A stretch of DNA of 16,300 nucleotides, from contig JBBQTU010000076.1 in NCBI GenBank assembly GCA_038213005.1, forward strand, positions 1 to 16,300, in the 5' to 3' direction. This stretch comes from JBBQTU01 sp038213005 (GTDB lineage Bacteria > Planctomycetota > Phycisphaerae > Tepidisphaerales > Tepidisphaeraceae). The translations under genes and the position numbers were made by a program. Within the stretch, counting starts at the first letter, position 1; each line of letters begins with the position of its first letter. Below are positions 16,222 to 16,300 of this stretch, piece after piece. The notes beneath the pieces were generated by a model. That model was not told where the DNA came from, did not search any database, and saw nothing but the letters and a program-made list of their open reading frames with translations.

Positions 16222-16248
16222 GCTCGAAATCCGAAGCTCGAAATCCGA
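16222..16248 (+). repeat. Short tandem repeat, 13 bp x 2
   Basis: GCTCGAAATCCGA occurs at 16222-16234 and again at 16236-16248, a 14-bp period. Related CGAAA and CCGAAA words continue to about 16290. Such GAAATCCGAA strings are common intergenic repeats in planctomycete-type genomes, from memory; I could not test this. Confidence 0.7.
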
Positions 16249-16300
16249 GACAATGGCTGAAACGGCGGAAAGGCGAAACTCCGAAACGCGGAGCCAAGTG

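Larger units (their letters stand above)
15988..16300. other. Non-coding right end with G-rich tracts
   Basis: After the terminator at 16019-16057 there is no recognisable gene. The DNA holds several G-runs (for example about 16127-16140 and 16182-16188) and two similar stretches that begin CGCAGGTTT (near 16113 and 16195, the first with one extra T). A short tandem repeat comes near the edge. It may be the upstream region of a gene beyond the window. Confidence 0.5.

Overview
This is a GC-rich bacterial window. The gene set suggests a member of the Planctomycetota or a close relative: a two-domain DUF4159 protein, a DUF4832 gene, a long NuoJ, a NuoK with an ELMFQ motif, and an orphan nuoJKLMN block. 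This assignment is an inference from gene content; no rRNA or other decisive marker is present.

Layout. Positions 1-753 (+) hold the C-terminal part of an O-acetylhomoserine sulfhydrylase (metY) that enters from the left edge. It is separated from a convergent block by a perfect 22-bp inverted-repeat terminator. The block at 8642-844 (-) looks like one operon in the order PQQ-type beta-propeller lipoprotein, nuoJ, nuoK, nuoL, nuoM, nuoN. Gaps between the genes are 4 to 19 bp. These are the membrane-arm subunits of respiratory complex I; the peripheral-arm genes (nuoB-I) and nuoA/H are not here, so the complex must be encoded at more than one locus. A 365-bp spacer follows. It carries a likely promoter for the nuo block and, on the + strand, an orphan terminator that may end a small RNA.

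Positions 9008-10684 (+) are a broken secreted DUF4832 gene with about four reading-frame changes and a 111-bp inverted-repeat element inside it. Next come a DegT/DnrJ/EryC1/StrS-family sugar aminotransferase (10979-12079 +), a 24-residue lysine-rich microprotein with its own ribosome binding site and terminator (12177-12330 +), a 92-residue two-helix membrane protein (12628-12350 -), a MEMO/AmmeMemoRadiSam B protein (12674-13567 +) and a secreted tandem DUF4159 protein (15084-13582 -).

The right end (15085-16300) is mostly non-coding. It holds a cluster of 26-28 bp GC-rich repeats in direct and inverted orientation, a small zinc-ribbon gene with a promoter, ribosome binding site and terminator of its own, and a G-rich tail with a short tandem repeat.

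The nuo block is the only clear functional unit. The other genes are single-gene units in mixed orientation and do not form an evident pathway. I see no phage, CRISPR-Cas, toxin-antitoxin or defence system.
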